NCBI GenBank assembly: GCA_001604275.1
Contig: LVBD01000068.1
Span: 1-64,000, forward strand
Reading direction: 5' to 3'
Length of the DNA: 64,000 nucleotides
Source: Spirochaetales bacterium Spiro_02
Lineage (GTDB): Bacteria > Spirochaetota > Spirochaetia > Sphaerochaetales > Sphaerochaetaceae
The notes under the pieces were generated by a model, which was not told the DNA's origin, did not search any database, and saw nothing but the letters and a program-made list of their open reading frames with translations. This document shows, piece by piece, positions 24,367 through 33,481 of this stretch (position 1 is its first letter; every line of letters starts with the position of its first letter). The translations under genes and the position numbers were made by a program.

Positions 24367-24381
24367 TGAAAACGTTTGCAA
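24367..24381 (-). promoter_or_regulatory. LacI-family operator in the transporter promoter
   Basis: TGAAAACGTTTGCAA on the plus strand is the exact reverse complement of the site before iolG. It lies just downstream of the predicted -10 box and about 18 bases before the binding-protein start. Confidence 0.75.
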
Positions 24382-24385
24382 TCAT

Positions 24386-24414
24386 ATCGTAGCTGATGAT
24401 TTCCGATTTGTAAA
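24386..24414 (-). promoter_or_regulatory. Predicted sigma-70 promoter of the transporter operon
   Basis: On the minus strand TTTACA (24414-24409), a 17-base spacer and TACGAT (24391-24386) form a promoter. The start point would lie at the edge of the adjoining LacI-type operator. The layout is the same as at iolG. Confidence 0.65.
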
Positions 24415-24529
24415 CAAAAAATGTATTTCGTTGCATGATTCAAAATTATCATCATTATTCTCATCAATCATCAAAATAAATATCGCCTTTTAGTATAAAA
24501 TTCTGTATTATTGGTAGAGGAGATATTCG

Positions 24530-24787
24530 ATGAAACATATTCAATATATTTATTTGACCATGTGTCCACATTGCTGGAAAGCGAACAGACTGATCAAAAA
24601 GGCACGGCAGGAATTCCCTGAGCTGCAGGCGGTCAAGATCGAGAAATTGAACTGGCTGAAGCATCGGGATCTTTCTTCCAGATATGGATTCCATCTGGTT
24701 CCGACGTTCATCGTAGACGGAGAGAAAGTCCATGAAGGCGCTGTGGATTCTCCGACCATCGAACGAGTGCTGAGGTCCGCATTGTAG
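24530..24787 (+). CDS. Small thioredoxin/glutaredoxin-like protein with CPHC motif
   Basis: An 85-residue thioredoxin-fold protein. The redox motif Cys12-Pro-His-Cys15 follows the first strand (IQYIYLT). The cis-proline segment LVPTFIVDGEKVHEG is typical of thioredoxins and glutaredoxins. The CPHC motif is that of DsbA-like and some glutaredoxin-like proteins. No signal peptide is visible, so it should act in the cytoplasm. A GAGGAG ribosome site precedes the ATG. It stands alone between the inositol transporter (divergent) and the next gene; its partner is unknown. Confidence 0.85.
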   Translation: MKHIQYIYLTMCPHCWKANRLIKKARQEFPELQAVKIEKLNWLKHRDLSSRYGFHLVPTFIVDGEKVHEGAVDSPTIERVLRSAL

Positions 24788-24873
24788 CGCGGCTATCCGC
24801 AGGGAAGGTATTGTTTCTTGCCCTTTTCTCCTGTATCCTGTGCATGTATCATATGCAGGGGGGGAGGAAACCC

Positions 24874-25908
24874 GTGGCCTTGATCCGATTCTACAAACCT
24901 ACGTTGCGCCGAAAGGACATGGATGCCGTGCTCCAGACAATGGTCGATGAGCGCATCGGCCCCGGAGAACGGAAGAAAGAGTTCCTCCGCCAGTTCCAGA
25001 CATTCATCGGCATCTCGGGAGGAGGCATCGCGCTGAGAAGCTATGTGGATGCGTTGAAAGCCTCCCTGCGGCTCGCCGGGGTCGGGGAAGGGAGCCTGAT
25101 TGCCGCGTCGGTTCTTTCTCCGACCGTATATGCAGGCGTCGCATCCGAGCTTGGCGCCACGCTGTTGCTCGGCGATATCGATCCGAATACCGGTTGCCTT
25201 GCCCAGGAACAGGCGAGGAACCTCGTCTCGCAAGGCGCCTGCGCCATATTGTTGCATGAGCCGTCCGGCATGATTCCCTATCAGGCCGATTTCTCGTCGC
25301 TTGGCGTAACGGTCGTCGAGGATGTTTCGCAAAGTCTAGGAAGCACCTATGGCGACCGGCATGCGGGAATGTGGGGCGATATCGTCGTCTGCGCTTTCGA
25401 GGAGGACGGGGTGGTCTCCACGGCGGGAGGAGCGGCGATCGTATTTTCCGATTCGTCCTATAGGCAGCCGCTCAACGAACTGTTCGGAGCGACCAGATCG
25501 TATCAGGAACTTCCAGACATGAATGCCGCGCTTGGAATCGTCCAGATTTCGACGATCGAGTCCCAGCTGGACAGGAGGAGAGAACTCCATAAGCTGTTCC
25601 GACAGTCGTTGCTGAAGACGCCGCACAAACTCTTCGGAATCGGGAACATCGACTTCGAGCCGAACGGATATCGGTTTTCCGTCGTTCTCGATTCAAAAGT
25701 GGAGGAAGTGGCGAAGTTCGCCGCGAAGTACCAGGTTTCTTCGGTGAAAACGTTCGAAGACTGCGTAGGTGTTCCATTCCAGGACAGGTTCGACCTGTTT
25801 CCATCGGCAATTCCATGCATCATGCGGGGGCTTTCGTTCCCCCTCTATCCATTTCTTTCGAGTACAGACGTCGAGATGCTCATGAAAGTGATTTCGCATC
25901 TGCCATGA
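24874..25908 (+). CDS. DegT/DnrJ/EryC1-family protein lacking the PLP lysine
   Basis: A 344-residue protein with the fold of PLP-dependent sugar aminotransferases (DegT/DnrJ/EryC1/StrS). Visible are the N-terminal RFYKPTLRRKDMDAVLQ, the ring-binding VVEDVSQSLGSTYGDRHAGMWGDIVV with Asp150, and the following glycine-rich turn. Where active members have Ser-Phe-x-x-x-Lys before TTGEGG, this one reads CAFEEDGVVSTAGG (173-186), so the Schiff-base lysine is replaced by Asp or Gly. It may be a non-catalytic or dehydratase-like relative. The GTG at 24874 is chosen because GGGGAGG lies eight bases upstream. It is followed at once by NAD kinase and recN. Confidence 0.85.
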   Translation: MALIRFYKPTLRRKDMDAVLQTMVDERIGPGERKKEFLRQFQTFIGISGGGIALRSYVDALKASLRLAGVGEGSLIAASVLSPTVYAGVASELGATLLLGDIDPNTGCLAQEQARNLVSQGACAILLHEPSGMIPYQADFSSLGVTVVEDVSQSLGSTYGDRHAGMWGDIVVCAFEEDGVVSTAGGAAIVFSDSSYRQPLNELFGATRSYQELPDMNAALGIVQISTIESQLDRRRELHKLFRQSLLKTPHKLFGIGNIDFEPNGYRFSVVLDSKVEEVAKFAAKYQVSSVKTFEDCVGVPFQDRFDLFPSAIPCIMRGLSFPLYPFLSSTDVEMLMKVISHLP

Positions 25909-25926
25909 GGCTGCGGTGGAGTGAAT

Positions 25927-26787
25927 ATGGGAACTAGAGAAGTGAAAAAAGTCCTGGTCATAGCGAACAGCAAAAAGGCCGCCGCCCCTTCGCTGGTCGA
26001 ATCCATGCAAGGGTACTTCGCTGGACACGGTATCCAGTGCTACGTACGGCAGACCGACGGCGACGATAGTCCGATCGACGTCGCCTCCGATACGGATCTT
26101 GTCATTACCCTCGGCGGAGATGGCACCGTGCTGTATTGCGCACGGTATCTTCAGGATCTCGGGATTCCGATCCTTGCCGTGAACCTGGGTACCTTCGGAT
26201 ATATCACCGAAGTGTCGGTCGACGAATGGAAGGAAGCGTTCGAGCAATACGTAGCCGGGCAAATCCACATCTCGAGACGCTTGATGATTCGTGTCTCGGT
26301 ATATCGCGATGGGAAGAAGATATGGCAGGCGCACGGGCTCAATGAAATGGTCGTCACGTCCAGCGGTATTTCAAAGGTCGTCAATCTTGATCTGACGGTG
26401 AACCAGACCCATGCTGGTTTTTTTCGCGCTGACGGGATGATCATCGCCACTCCGACGGGATCCACCGGGTATAGCCTTGCCGCGGGCGGGCCGATTCTTG
26501 ATGCCGACTTGTCGGCTCTGATCGTTACTCCGGTCTGCCCGTTCACCCTGTCGAATCGCCCATTGGTCGTCAACGGAGAATCTCAGTTGATGATAGAAAT
26601 CCCCCATGGACAACGGACGGGGCTGGTGCTGACCGTAGACGGACAGCAACTCTGCCCGCTCGATGAGGGGGATCGGATCGTAGTGGAGAAGTCTCGTAGC
26701 AGGGCGCTGCTGATCACCAGCGGCAGACGAAACTATATCGACGTCATCAGAGAGAAACTGAACTGGTCAGGAGGCATGCATGCTTGA
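25927..26787 (+). CDS. nadK: NAD kinase
   Basis: NAD kinase (286 aa) phosphorylates NAD to NADP in the cytoplasm. The GGDGT motif (LVITLGGDGTVLYCAR) has the catalytic Asp, followed by NLGTFGYITE, the LNEMVV turn, and the second conserved site ATPTGSTGYSLAAGGPI. The ATG at 25927 is favoured over a GTG at 25921 because of ribosome-site spacing. The last codons overlap the start of recN by eight bases, so the two are translationally coupled, an arrangement common in bacteria. Confidence 0.96.
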   Translation: MGTREVKKVLVIANSKKAAAPSLVESMQGYFAGHGIQCYVRQTDGDDSPIDVASDTDLVITLGGDGTVLYCARYLQDLGIPILAVNLGTFGYITEVSVDEWKEAFEQYVAGQIHISRRLMIRVSVYRDGKKIWQAHGLNEMVVTSSGISKVVNLDLTVNQTHAGFFRADGMIIATPTGSTGYSLAAGGPILDADLSALIVTPVCPFTLSNRPLVVNGESQLMIEIPHGQRTGLVLTVDGQQLCPLDEGDRIVVEKSRSRALLITSGRRNYIDVIREKLNWSGGMHA

Positions 26788-28444
26788 GCAGTTGCAGATT
26801 CAGAATTTCGCATTGATCGAAAAGTTGCGAATCGAATTCGGCGACGGTTTCAATGTGATCACAGGAGAGACTGGAGCCGGCAAATCCATCATCCTCGGCG
26901 CGATGAACCTGTTGCTCGGCGAAAAGGCCGACGGACAGGTCGTCAGGAGCGGATGCGACGAGACAGTGGTCTCGGCGGTGTTCCGTCTGGAGGATGGACA
27001 TCCTCTGTCCGGATGGTTCGCTGAACGGGGCGTGGAGATTGAAGACGGGGCGCTGTTGCTCCGTCGTACCGTCAAGGCGAATGGCCGCGGCATGATCTAT
27101 GTCCAAGGAGAGCCGATGACTCGAGCCGATTTGAAATCCATCGGCGATGCGTTGATCGATATGAGCGGACAACACGACCACCAGTCGTTGCTTTCGCGCG
27201 AGCGCCAGAGGAAAGTTCTGGACTCGTTCGGCGATTGCCATGATGCGTTGCGTGGCTATATCGAAGCATATGAAGCCCATGAGGCATTGCTCCGTGAGCG
27301 GAAGCAACTGTCCGAACGTATCGAGTCGGGAGAACGCGAAGCGGATTATCTCCGTTTCGCGATGGACGAAATACGGAAAGTGGACCCCAAGCCGGGAGAG
27401 GACGACTCCTTGCGTGACGAAATACAGGTCATTACCCAGTTCGAGCATATCCACGAGAATCTTTCCTTTGCGCAGGACTCGTTGAAGGGCAGCGGAGTAG
27501 GAGACGGCGCCCTTCCATCCCTGCATGTCGCCGCCGTTTCGCTGTCGAAAGCGGCGAAAGGCGATCCCGGCCTTGCCGCCTATACAGCTCGGCTCGAAAG
27601 TCTTCGGATCGAATGCGAGGATATATCGGAAAGTCTGCGCGACTATCTGGACGGCATGACGTATTCCCAGGAACGATTGGATCAGTTGCAGGAGCGTGCC
27701 GCGCAAATTCAGCGGTTGAAAAAAAAGTACGGTCCTACGCTTGACGATGTGCTTGAGTTCGCTGCGCGCACCAAACGGACATTGGATCATTCGGAGCAGG
27801 ATGCTTTGGAGCTCGAGGACCTGCATCGCCGGATAGCGGCCGCCGAACTCGCCTTGTCCGACCGCGGCGCACGGTTGTCCGCTAGGCGCAAGGATGCCGC
27901 GAAAGCGTTATCGAATCGTATCGAAAGCCATTTGAAGCGATTGGGCATGCCATCGGTCGTTTTCTCGATAGCTGTCGAGCCGCAGGATTTCGGGCCTGCG
28001 GGGGCGGATCAGATTGAATTCAAGATTTCCGCCAATCTCGGAGAACCATCGCGTCCGATCAGGGAAATCGCATCTGGCGGAGAGCTTTCCAGAATCATGC
28101 TTTCGATCAAGACGGTCCTCGCTGAAAACGACGATGTCGGGACAATGGTATTCGACGAAGTAGATGCAGGTATCGGAGGAGTTGTGGCGAACGCTGTGGG
28201 GGAACAACTGCAGGAGCTCGCTGCAAAACGGCAAGTAATCGTCATTACGCACCTTGCTTCCATCGCAGCCCGCGCTGACGACCAGTTCGTCGTTACGAAA
28301 GACACCGAAGACGGACGGACTTTCTCACGGATCACCGCGGTGGAGGGCGACGACAGGGTACAAGAAATTGCGCGCATGCTCAGCGGCGATGCGCGCAGTG
28401 AAATTTCGCTCGACCATGCCAGGAAGCTTCTGGAGCTCAGCTGA
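26780..28444 (+). CDS. recN: DNA repair protein RecN
   Basis: RecN (554 aa) is an SMC-like ATPase helping repair double-strand breaks. The N-terminal half-domain starts LEQLQIQNFALIEKL and has Walker A VITGETGAGKSIILGAMNLL. A long coiled-coil region spans roughly residues 150-360. The C-terminal half-domain has the ABC signature IREIASGGELSRIMLSIK, Walker B TMVFDEVDAGIGG and the ITHLASIAA switch. Length and layout are normal. It overlaps the NAD kinase gene and ends eight bases from the convergent GH57 gene. Confidence 0.97.
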   Translation: MLEQLQIQNFALIEKLRIEFGDGFNVITGETGAGKSIILGAMNLLLGEKADGQVVRSGCDETVVSAVFRLEDGHPLSGWFAERGVEIEDGALLLRRTVKANGRGMIYVQGEPMTRADLKSIGDALIDMSGQHDHQSLLSRERQRKVLDSFGDCHDALRGYIEAYEAHEALLRERKQLSERIESGEREADYLRFAMDEIRKVDPKPGEDDSLRDEIQVITQFEHIHENLSFAQDSLKGSGVGDGALPSLHVAAVSLSKAAKGDPGLAAYTARLESLRIECEDISESLRDYLDGMTYSQERLDQLQERAAQIQRLKKKYGPTLDDVLEFAARTKRTLDHSEQDALELEDLHRRIAAAELALSDRGARLSARRKDAAKALSNRIESHLKRLGMPSVVFSIAVEPQDFGPAGADQIEFKISANLGEPSRPIREIASGGELSRIMLSIKTVLAENDDVGTMVFDEVDAGIGGVVANAVGEQLQELAAKRQVIVITHLASIAARADDQFVVTKDTEDGRTFSRITAVEGDDRVQEIARMLSGDARSEISLDHARKLLELS

Positions 28445-28452
28445 GGGGAAGG

Positions 28453-30798
28453 CTAGCGGCTTTCCAGGATCGAGTGTTCGAAATTCAACGCGTCGCACAG
28501 CTTTAGCATCAATGTCGCGGACAGCTCCTGTGCTTTCGGCTGGAGGAATCGGAAGACTTGTGTCTGCAATTGGGTGATATCCGGTTGGATTCCTTGCGCC
28601 CTAGCTACTTCCAGTAGGTCGATCAGGTACGTCCCGGCTTCGTAATCCAGCCCCTTGTCCCTGATCTTCTCGGCGACGCGGTCGCACTCGGCGCTGAATA
28701 TCCTGTTGACCGATTCGATCTCCGCCGGTCTTCCTTTTTTCTGGATGAACTCGATCAGTTGTCCGATGCTTTCCCGTTTCTGGGACCAAGGAAGCGTGTT
28801 CGGAGTTACGAACAGACTTTTAATCGCCCTCAGACACGTGCCGATGTTCTCGATGTACAGCGTTTCCATCGGCAGGTATCTACTGTTTTTCATCAGCATC
28901 GAATAGTTGTTGATGTCTTTTGCGATCGCCACCAAGTCGTTGTCCGTCACTTTGCTGAGAGATCTGTCGATCCATGAATAGATCATATCGAGCATCCGCA
29001 ACGGGATGTCCACGTTCGTGACCGAATACTTTCCGATGCAGGTGCCGGTATGGTCATGGACTCCTATGAACAAATGAAGTTCGGAAGGGATATGTCCGTC
29101 TGACAATACGGTGCATGAATATCCGCTGAGGGATATCCTATCGAGAAAATCGACGACGGTCGTATCCGATCCCCGGAGCTCGATCGTGTTCAATCGATAT
29201 CGGCCGTACAGACTCTTGAATTCTTCGGGACGGGCGATCCGTCTGTTGAGCGTAAAGAAGAGTGCGGCTTCCACTTCGCCTGGAAATCCTTGCATTTCCT
29301 GTTTCGCGATAGTCATCCCGGAGCCTTCCGACCGTTTGTTGCTTTTTGCTTTCGTCAGATCGTTAAGAAACGGGGTCAGCAGATCTTCCGAGGTGAATTT
29401 TTGATACAGATCGATAGTATAGAGAGCGTATTTTATGTTCTGACGTGGTTCGATTCCGGAAATGTCGCTGAAGAACCATCCGCAGCTGGTGAACGAGAAG
29501 TGCTTGTTCTTGATTCCTTCGAGCAGACAGGCCAGTGCATCGTCCTCGTTCCCATCGAATTCAAAGTCGGCGTGCAGTTCCTCCAAGAATCGTTCCAAGG
29601 ATTGTTTTCCGCAGATCGCGGGGCCGTATAGCTCCAGCAATCTGTCGGCCGTGAGCGAACCGTTGAATATCCGAGCCACCTCATGATCGAAGATCGCATC
29701 GATTTTCGCAGCAAGCGTCCGAAGCGAGTCTCGCAACGGGGTCCTCCAAGCCTGATTCCACCCATCTTCTCCTCCCGTATGGCAGCCGCAGTCCTTCCAC
29801 CAACGGGAGACACCATGGGAGCAGGACCAGGAAGTTCCAAGTCCGGCCTCCCCTGCGTGCAACTTAGCATGCAGAACCGCCGGATGCGCTTCCAGATAGG
29901 TTGCGTAATTCGTGAGTTCGAAGTCGTTCCTGGCATTGACTTTCTGTATAAGCGCAGCAAGCGCCATGTCGCCGAACGGCTCATGGTGCCCGTATATCTC
30001 GCCGTCCGTAGCCGCATGAATCAACGGCTGACCGTCGGTCCGCTTGATCGACAGCAACGTCGAATATAAAGCGTCGGCATCTCGCAGTGCATGTCCGAAG
30101 CTGATGCCTTCCGCCAAGCCGGGGTGATAGAAGAACGCCGCGATCTCCCGACCTGTCCTTCCGGTCAAGCGATATGGTTTTCCGTACGGAGCCGGTTTCC
30201 CGCCGAGATCGTTCCAAACGTTGGGAGCCGTCTCCACTTGCGCAGCCTGCCAAGGAGAGAGTATGACGAACTGTATGCCGGCTTCGGCGAGCAAGTCCAC
30301 GACGGTATCGTTGATCGCAGCCTCGGGCAGCCACATGCCTTCCGGACTCCGTCCGAACCGGTACATGAAGTCCTCGATACCCCAGAGTATCTGCAGTCTC
30401 GCGTCCTTCGGGGAATCGAGGGGGAGGATCGTATGGTTGAACGCCTGTGCCATCGCATTGCCGTGACCCAGTCGGGTTTGGCTCTCCCTATCGGCCAGAA
30501 CGACCTGTTCGTGGATGTCGGGATGCATCTCCGCTATCCATGAAAGAAGCGTCGGTCCGAAATTAAATGAGATGTACGAGAAGTTATTGGTGATCGACTC
30601 GACGCGGCGATATGGGGAAAGATATCGGGAATGCGCGTTCGTGCTATAACAATCGGCGAAAATACGTTCGTTCCAGTCTTCGTATGGCCTTGCGGAGACT
30701 TGCTTGGGAATGATCCCTGTCATGGGGTTCTCCCTGGGAGGTTGATAGAAATGACCGTGGAGAATCACGGAACATGTGTCCTGCTTGCTATTGTCCAT
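28453..30798 (-). CDS. GH57-family glycoside hydrolase with DUF3536 region
   Basis: A large protein (781 aa) with an N-terminal GH57 TIM-barrel-like domain and a C-terminal DUF3536-type region. Motifs are VILHGHFYQPPRENP at the start, HSRYLSPYRRVESITNN, and SPEGMWLPEAAIND, where the Glu corresponds to the GH57 nucleophile. The GEIYGHHEPFGDMALA segment is also typical. GH57 members act on alpha-glucans such as glycogen or starch. No signal peptide is present. The ATG at 30798 has GGGGG upstream and is preferred to an ATG at 30861. It is divergent from the DUF4912/branching-enzyme pair, which suggests a shared role in storage polysaccharide metabolism. Confidence 0.88.
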   Translation of the reverse strand: MDNSKQDTCSVILHGHFYQPPRENPMTGIIPKQVSARPYEDWNERIFADCYSTNAHSRYLSPYRRVESITNNFSYISFNFGPTLLSWIAEMHPDIHEQVVLADRESQTRLGHGNAMAQAFNHTILPLDSPKDARLQILWGIEDFMYRFGRSPEGMWLPEAAINDTVVDLLAEAGIQFVILSPWQAAQVETAPNVWNDLGGKPAPYGKPYRLTGRTGREIAAFFYHPGLAEGISFGHALRDADALYSTLLSIKRTDGQPLIHAATDGEIYGHHEPFGDMALAALIQKVNARNDFELTNYATYLEAHPAVLHAKLHAGEAGLGTSWSCSHGVSRWWKDCGCHTGGEDGWNQAWRTPLRDSLRTLAAKIDAIFDHEVARIFNGSLTADRLLELYGPAICGKQSLERFLEELHADFEFDGNEDDALACLLEGIKNKHFSFTSCGWFFSDISGIEPRQNIKYALYTIDLYQKFTSEDLLTPFLNDLTKAKSNKRSEGSGMTIAKQEMQGFPGEVEAALFFTLNRRIARPEEFKSLYGRYRLNTIELRGSDTTVVDFLDRISLSGYSCTVLSDGHIPSELHLFIGVHDHTGTCIGKYSVTNVDIPLRMLDMIYSWIDRSLSKVTDNDLVAIAKDINNYSMLMKNSRYLPMETLYIENIGTCLRAIKSLFVTPNTLPWSQKRESIGQLIEFIQKKGRPAEIESVNRIFSAECDRVAEKIRDKGLDYEAGTYLIDLLEVARAQGIQPDITQLQTQVFRFLQPKAQELSATLMLKLCDALNFEHSILESR

Positions 30799-31111
30799 GC
30801 CCCCTACGATACCACAAACACGGGTATTTTTGATACTGAAAACGTAAAAATCGCTTGGCATTCGTGTCCGTGGAACTGGTTGCGCCGCAGACGGTTCCTA
30901 GCTTCTGTTGACTAAAGAACTTCTTTTCTCTACGATAACGGATAACATATCGTTTGTATTTTGGCAACCTCGGACTGCAACAGTGTCGAGACTCCACGGA
31001 AGGTGCCGGGACAACGGAGGAAAGAGTGGCCTGCAAGGATTCCTATCTGAATATTCCGGTTCTTGTTCTCAACGGTTCTACCGGCTTTGCTGGGGGAAAG
31101 GGGGCCGGACA
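30799..31111. other. Intergenic region between divergent glycogen-type genes
   Basis: 313 bases without a credible gene. It holds a good plus-strand promoter (30908-30936) giving a leader of about 170 bases before the DUF4912 gene. No riboswitch motif or clear minus-strand promoter was recognised. Confidence 0.5.
30908..30936 (+). promoter_or_regulatory. Predicted sigma-70 promoter of the DUF4912/branching-enzyme operon
   Basis: TTGACT (30908-30913), a 17-base spacer and TACGAT (30931-30936). The -10 box is the same as in the predicted sugar-transporter promoter, which supports it as a local consensus. The first gene starts at 31112. Confidence 0.65.
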
Positions 31112-31837
31112 ATGATACTTATCAAGATTGATGCGCTTACTACTACCGAACTGCAATATATCGCCCAGCAAGAGGGTATGGAGAACTGGGAATCCCTGGA
31201 ACGGGACGAACTGATCGAGGCCCTTGAGGATCTGTACGATGAACAGGAATTCGAAGATCGCCCGGATCGTGATTCGAAAGTGAACCGGAACCGGTTCTGC
31301 AACAGCTTGACGGATTTTCGCGGCAAGGACGACATTCAGTTGGAATTACCGGGCGTCGAAGAGCTTCCTGCGGTATATGCGGAGACCTCGATCCACCTCC
31401 TGTTGCGTGATCCGTATTGGGCGTATGCGTTCTGGAGTATCTCCCCGATCGACAGGAGTCGCATTGAGGAAGAGGGCGGTATCAAGGATCTGTTGCTTCG
31501 GGTTTCCATGCGGCGCAGTGCCGCGGATGATGAATTCTTTGACATTTCGGTAGGTTTCGATGATACCGACTGGAATATCAATCTGCCGGAAATGGGGTGC
31601 GAATATTCGGTTTCGTTATGTAAGATGGATCATGAAGGAGGCCTCGAGGAGTTGTGTGAATCGAAAACGGTTCGCACGCCGAAGTGCTATTGGACGGATC
31701 ACCTCGACCAGCTGCGCGAGGAACCTGCGTTGTTCAAGCTGTATTTCTCATCATTGGTCACGAAAGGCGGCATCATCGTTGATAATCCCACTGTACAAGA
31801 AATCGCTGCGTCCCTGTCCAGCGTAGCGAGGAGCTGA
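31112..31837 (+). CDS. DUF4912 family protein with Rho-N-like N-terminus
   Basis: A cytoplasmic protein (241 aa) of unknown biochemical function. Residues 1-45 (LTTTELQYIAQQEGMENWESLERDELIEALEDL) resemble the Rho N-terminal/SAP-type helical motif that binds nucleic acids in other proteins. Residues 90-235 carry the DUF4912 domain (IHLLLRDPYWAYAFWSIS and later YSVSLCKMD). It starts two bases-scale upstream of the GH57 branching enzyme on the same strand, and DUF4912 genes are known to accompany GH57 genes. The role could be regulatory or structural in glycogen metabolism. Ribosome site GGGGGAAAGGGGG lies before the ATG at 31112. Confidence 0.82.
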   Translation: MILIKIDALTTTELQYIAQQEGMENWESLERDELIEALEDLYDEQEFEDRPDRDSKVNRNRFCNSLTDFRGKDDIQLELPGVEELPAVYAETSIHLLLRDPYWAYAFWSISPIDRSRIEEEGGIKDLLLRVSMRRSAADDEFFDISVGFDDTDWNINLPEMGCEYSVSLCKMDHEGGLEELCESKTVRTPKCYWTDHLDQLREEPALFKLYFSSLVTKGGIIVDNPTVQEIAASLSSVARS

Positions 31838-31839
31838 CC

Positions 31840-33447
31840 ATGGCGAAAAACAGACTGAGCTTGATACTTCATGCGCATCTTCCGTTTGTGCGGCACATCG
31901 AATATCCGCGGTTCCTAGAGGAAGACTGGCTGTACGAATCGTTGTCGGAGACCTATCTGCCGATGTTGCGGATGTTGCGGCGTTTAAGGTCGGAAGGCTA
32001 TTGTTTCCGACTTACGTTCAGCATGTCTCCGACACTTTGTGCGATGCTCGCCGATCCGGCGCTTCAGGAGCGGTTCATCAAGTATCTGGAACTGCACAAG
32101 GATCTCGGCGAGAAAGAAATGGAACGATGTTCGAAAGAGCAGCTCGAGTGCATGCCGCTGGCGAAGATGTACTATGACCTGACACTGAAGAATCTTTCTG
32201 ATTTCTGCGATCTGTACCATAACAATGTCCTCGAGGGGTTCCGTGATCTGGAGGATAGCGGCCATATTGATTTGATCACGACGGCCGCCACCCATGCGTA
32301 TCTTCCGCTGTATTGCGACTATCCTACGGCGATCAAGGCGCAAGTCGAAGTCGCCGTGCAATCCCATATCCGTCATTTCAAGAAGTCTCCGAAAGGATTC
32401 TGGCTTCCCGAGTGCGGGTATTTCCCAGGGCTGGAAGAATACCTTCGCAAGCAGGAAATCGATTGGTTCCAGGTTTCCGCCCATAGCATGCTCGTCGCTT
32501 CCGAACCTGTCAGGATGGGGGACTATGCCCCCGTACGTTGTCCCGATGGCGTCGCTGCGTTCCCTCGGGATTACCATCTGACCAGCCTCGTATGGTCGAA
32601 CACCGAAGGATATCCGTGCGACGGAAACTATCGGGAGTTTTATCGGGACATCGGATATGATCTTCCGATGGAATATGTTCGTCCCTATATCCATGAACCG
32701 GAAGTGCGTGTTTTTACTGGGTATAAGTATTGGGCGATCACCGGACCTACGAATGAGAAGCGTCTGTATCGGCCGGAACTCGCTGCCGGGAAAGTCCAGG
32801 AACATGCCGATAATTTCCTTTATCGGATCAGGATGAAGAACAGTGCGCTGGATCGGTCCCTACGTGACGGGGCTCCGTTCTATACGCTTGGCTTCGATGC
32901 AGAGCTCTTCGGCCACTGGTGGTTCGAAGGAATCGACTGGCTGGAAGCCGTGATCCGAAGAGCTTCAGATGCCGATGACCTGTTCTTGACGACGCCATCG
33001 GATTATCTCGCTACTTTTCCAGAGTTGCAGACTGTCCAGCCGGGCTATTCCAGTTGGGGGCAGGGGGGATATTCCTCCGTCTGGCTTGATGGTTCCAACG
33101 CATGGATCTATCGGCATATCCACAAGGCGATAGAGCGGATGGAGGAACTCGCCGTCCGGTTCCCGGAACAGCAGTCCCTCAAGCAGCGATTTCTGAATCA
33201 GGCCTCGAGGGAGGTTCTCCTTTCGATGGCGAGCGACTGGCCGTTCATCCTGCATAACAAGACTTCGGTCGGATATGCGGACAAACGGTTGCGCGACCAC
33301 TTGAGGAATTTCAATCTCGTGTATGAGAACATGTGTAAGAATGCCGTGAATACGGAATGGCTCGTAAAAGCGGAAAAGCGTGACAATATCTTCCCCGACA
33401 TGGATTACAATATCTTCAACCCATCCTACAACGGCGGGCAGGAATAG
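31840..33447 (+). CDS. GH57 1,4-alpha-glucan branching enzyme
   Basis: A GH57 branching enzyme (535 aa) of the DUF1957-containing type. The N-terminal barrel begins SLILHAHLPFVRH. The predicted nucleophile is Glu191 in GFWLPECGYFPGLEEYL, and the acid/base is Asp353 in GFDAELFGHWWFEG. A C-terminal helical domain contains the conserved QPGYSSWGQGGYSSVWLDG and the segment SDWPFILHNKTSVGYADKR. It would introduce alpha-1,6 branches into glycogen in the cytoplasm. It lies two bases after the DUF4912 gene, so they form one transcript that ends at a strong terminator. Confidence 0.92.
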   Translation: MAKNRLSLILHAHLPFVRHIEYPRFLEEDWLYESLSETYLPMLRMLRRLRSEGYCFRLTFSMSPTLCAMLADPALQERFIKYLELHKDLGEKEMERCSKEQLECMPLAKMYYDLTLKNLSDFCDLYHNNVLEGFRDLEDSGHIDLITTAATHAYLPLYCDYPTAIKAQVEVAVQSHIRHFKKSPKGFWLPECGYFPGLEEYLRKQEIDWFQVSAHSMLVASEPVRMGDYAPVRCPDGVAAFPRDYHLTSLVWSNTEGYPCDGNYREFYRDIGYDLPMEYVRPYIHEPEVRVFTGYKYWAITGPTNEKRLYRPELAAGKVQEHADNFLYRIRMKNSALDRSLRDGAPFYTLGFDAELFGHWWFEGIDWLEAVIRRASDADDLFLTTPSDYLATFPELQTVQPGYSSWGQGGYSSVWLDGSNAWIYRHIHKAIERMEELAVRFPEQQSLKQRFLNQASREVLLSMASDWPFILHNKTSVGYADKRLRDHLRNFNLVYENMCKNAVNTEWLVKAEKRDNIFPDMDYNIFNPSYNGGQE

Positions 33448-33481
33448 ACCCGCGATCCATATCGTCCCATCACTCCCAACG

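Noticed and set aside
30908-31111. Upstream extension of the DUF4912 reading frame from a TTG
   Set aside because: The extra 68 residues include the promoter -35/-10 region and lack conserved sequence. The ATG at 31112 has a strong ribosome site.
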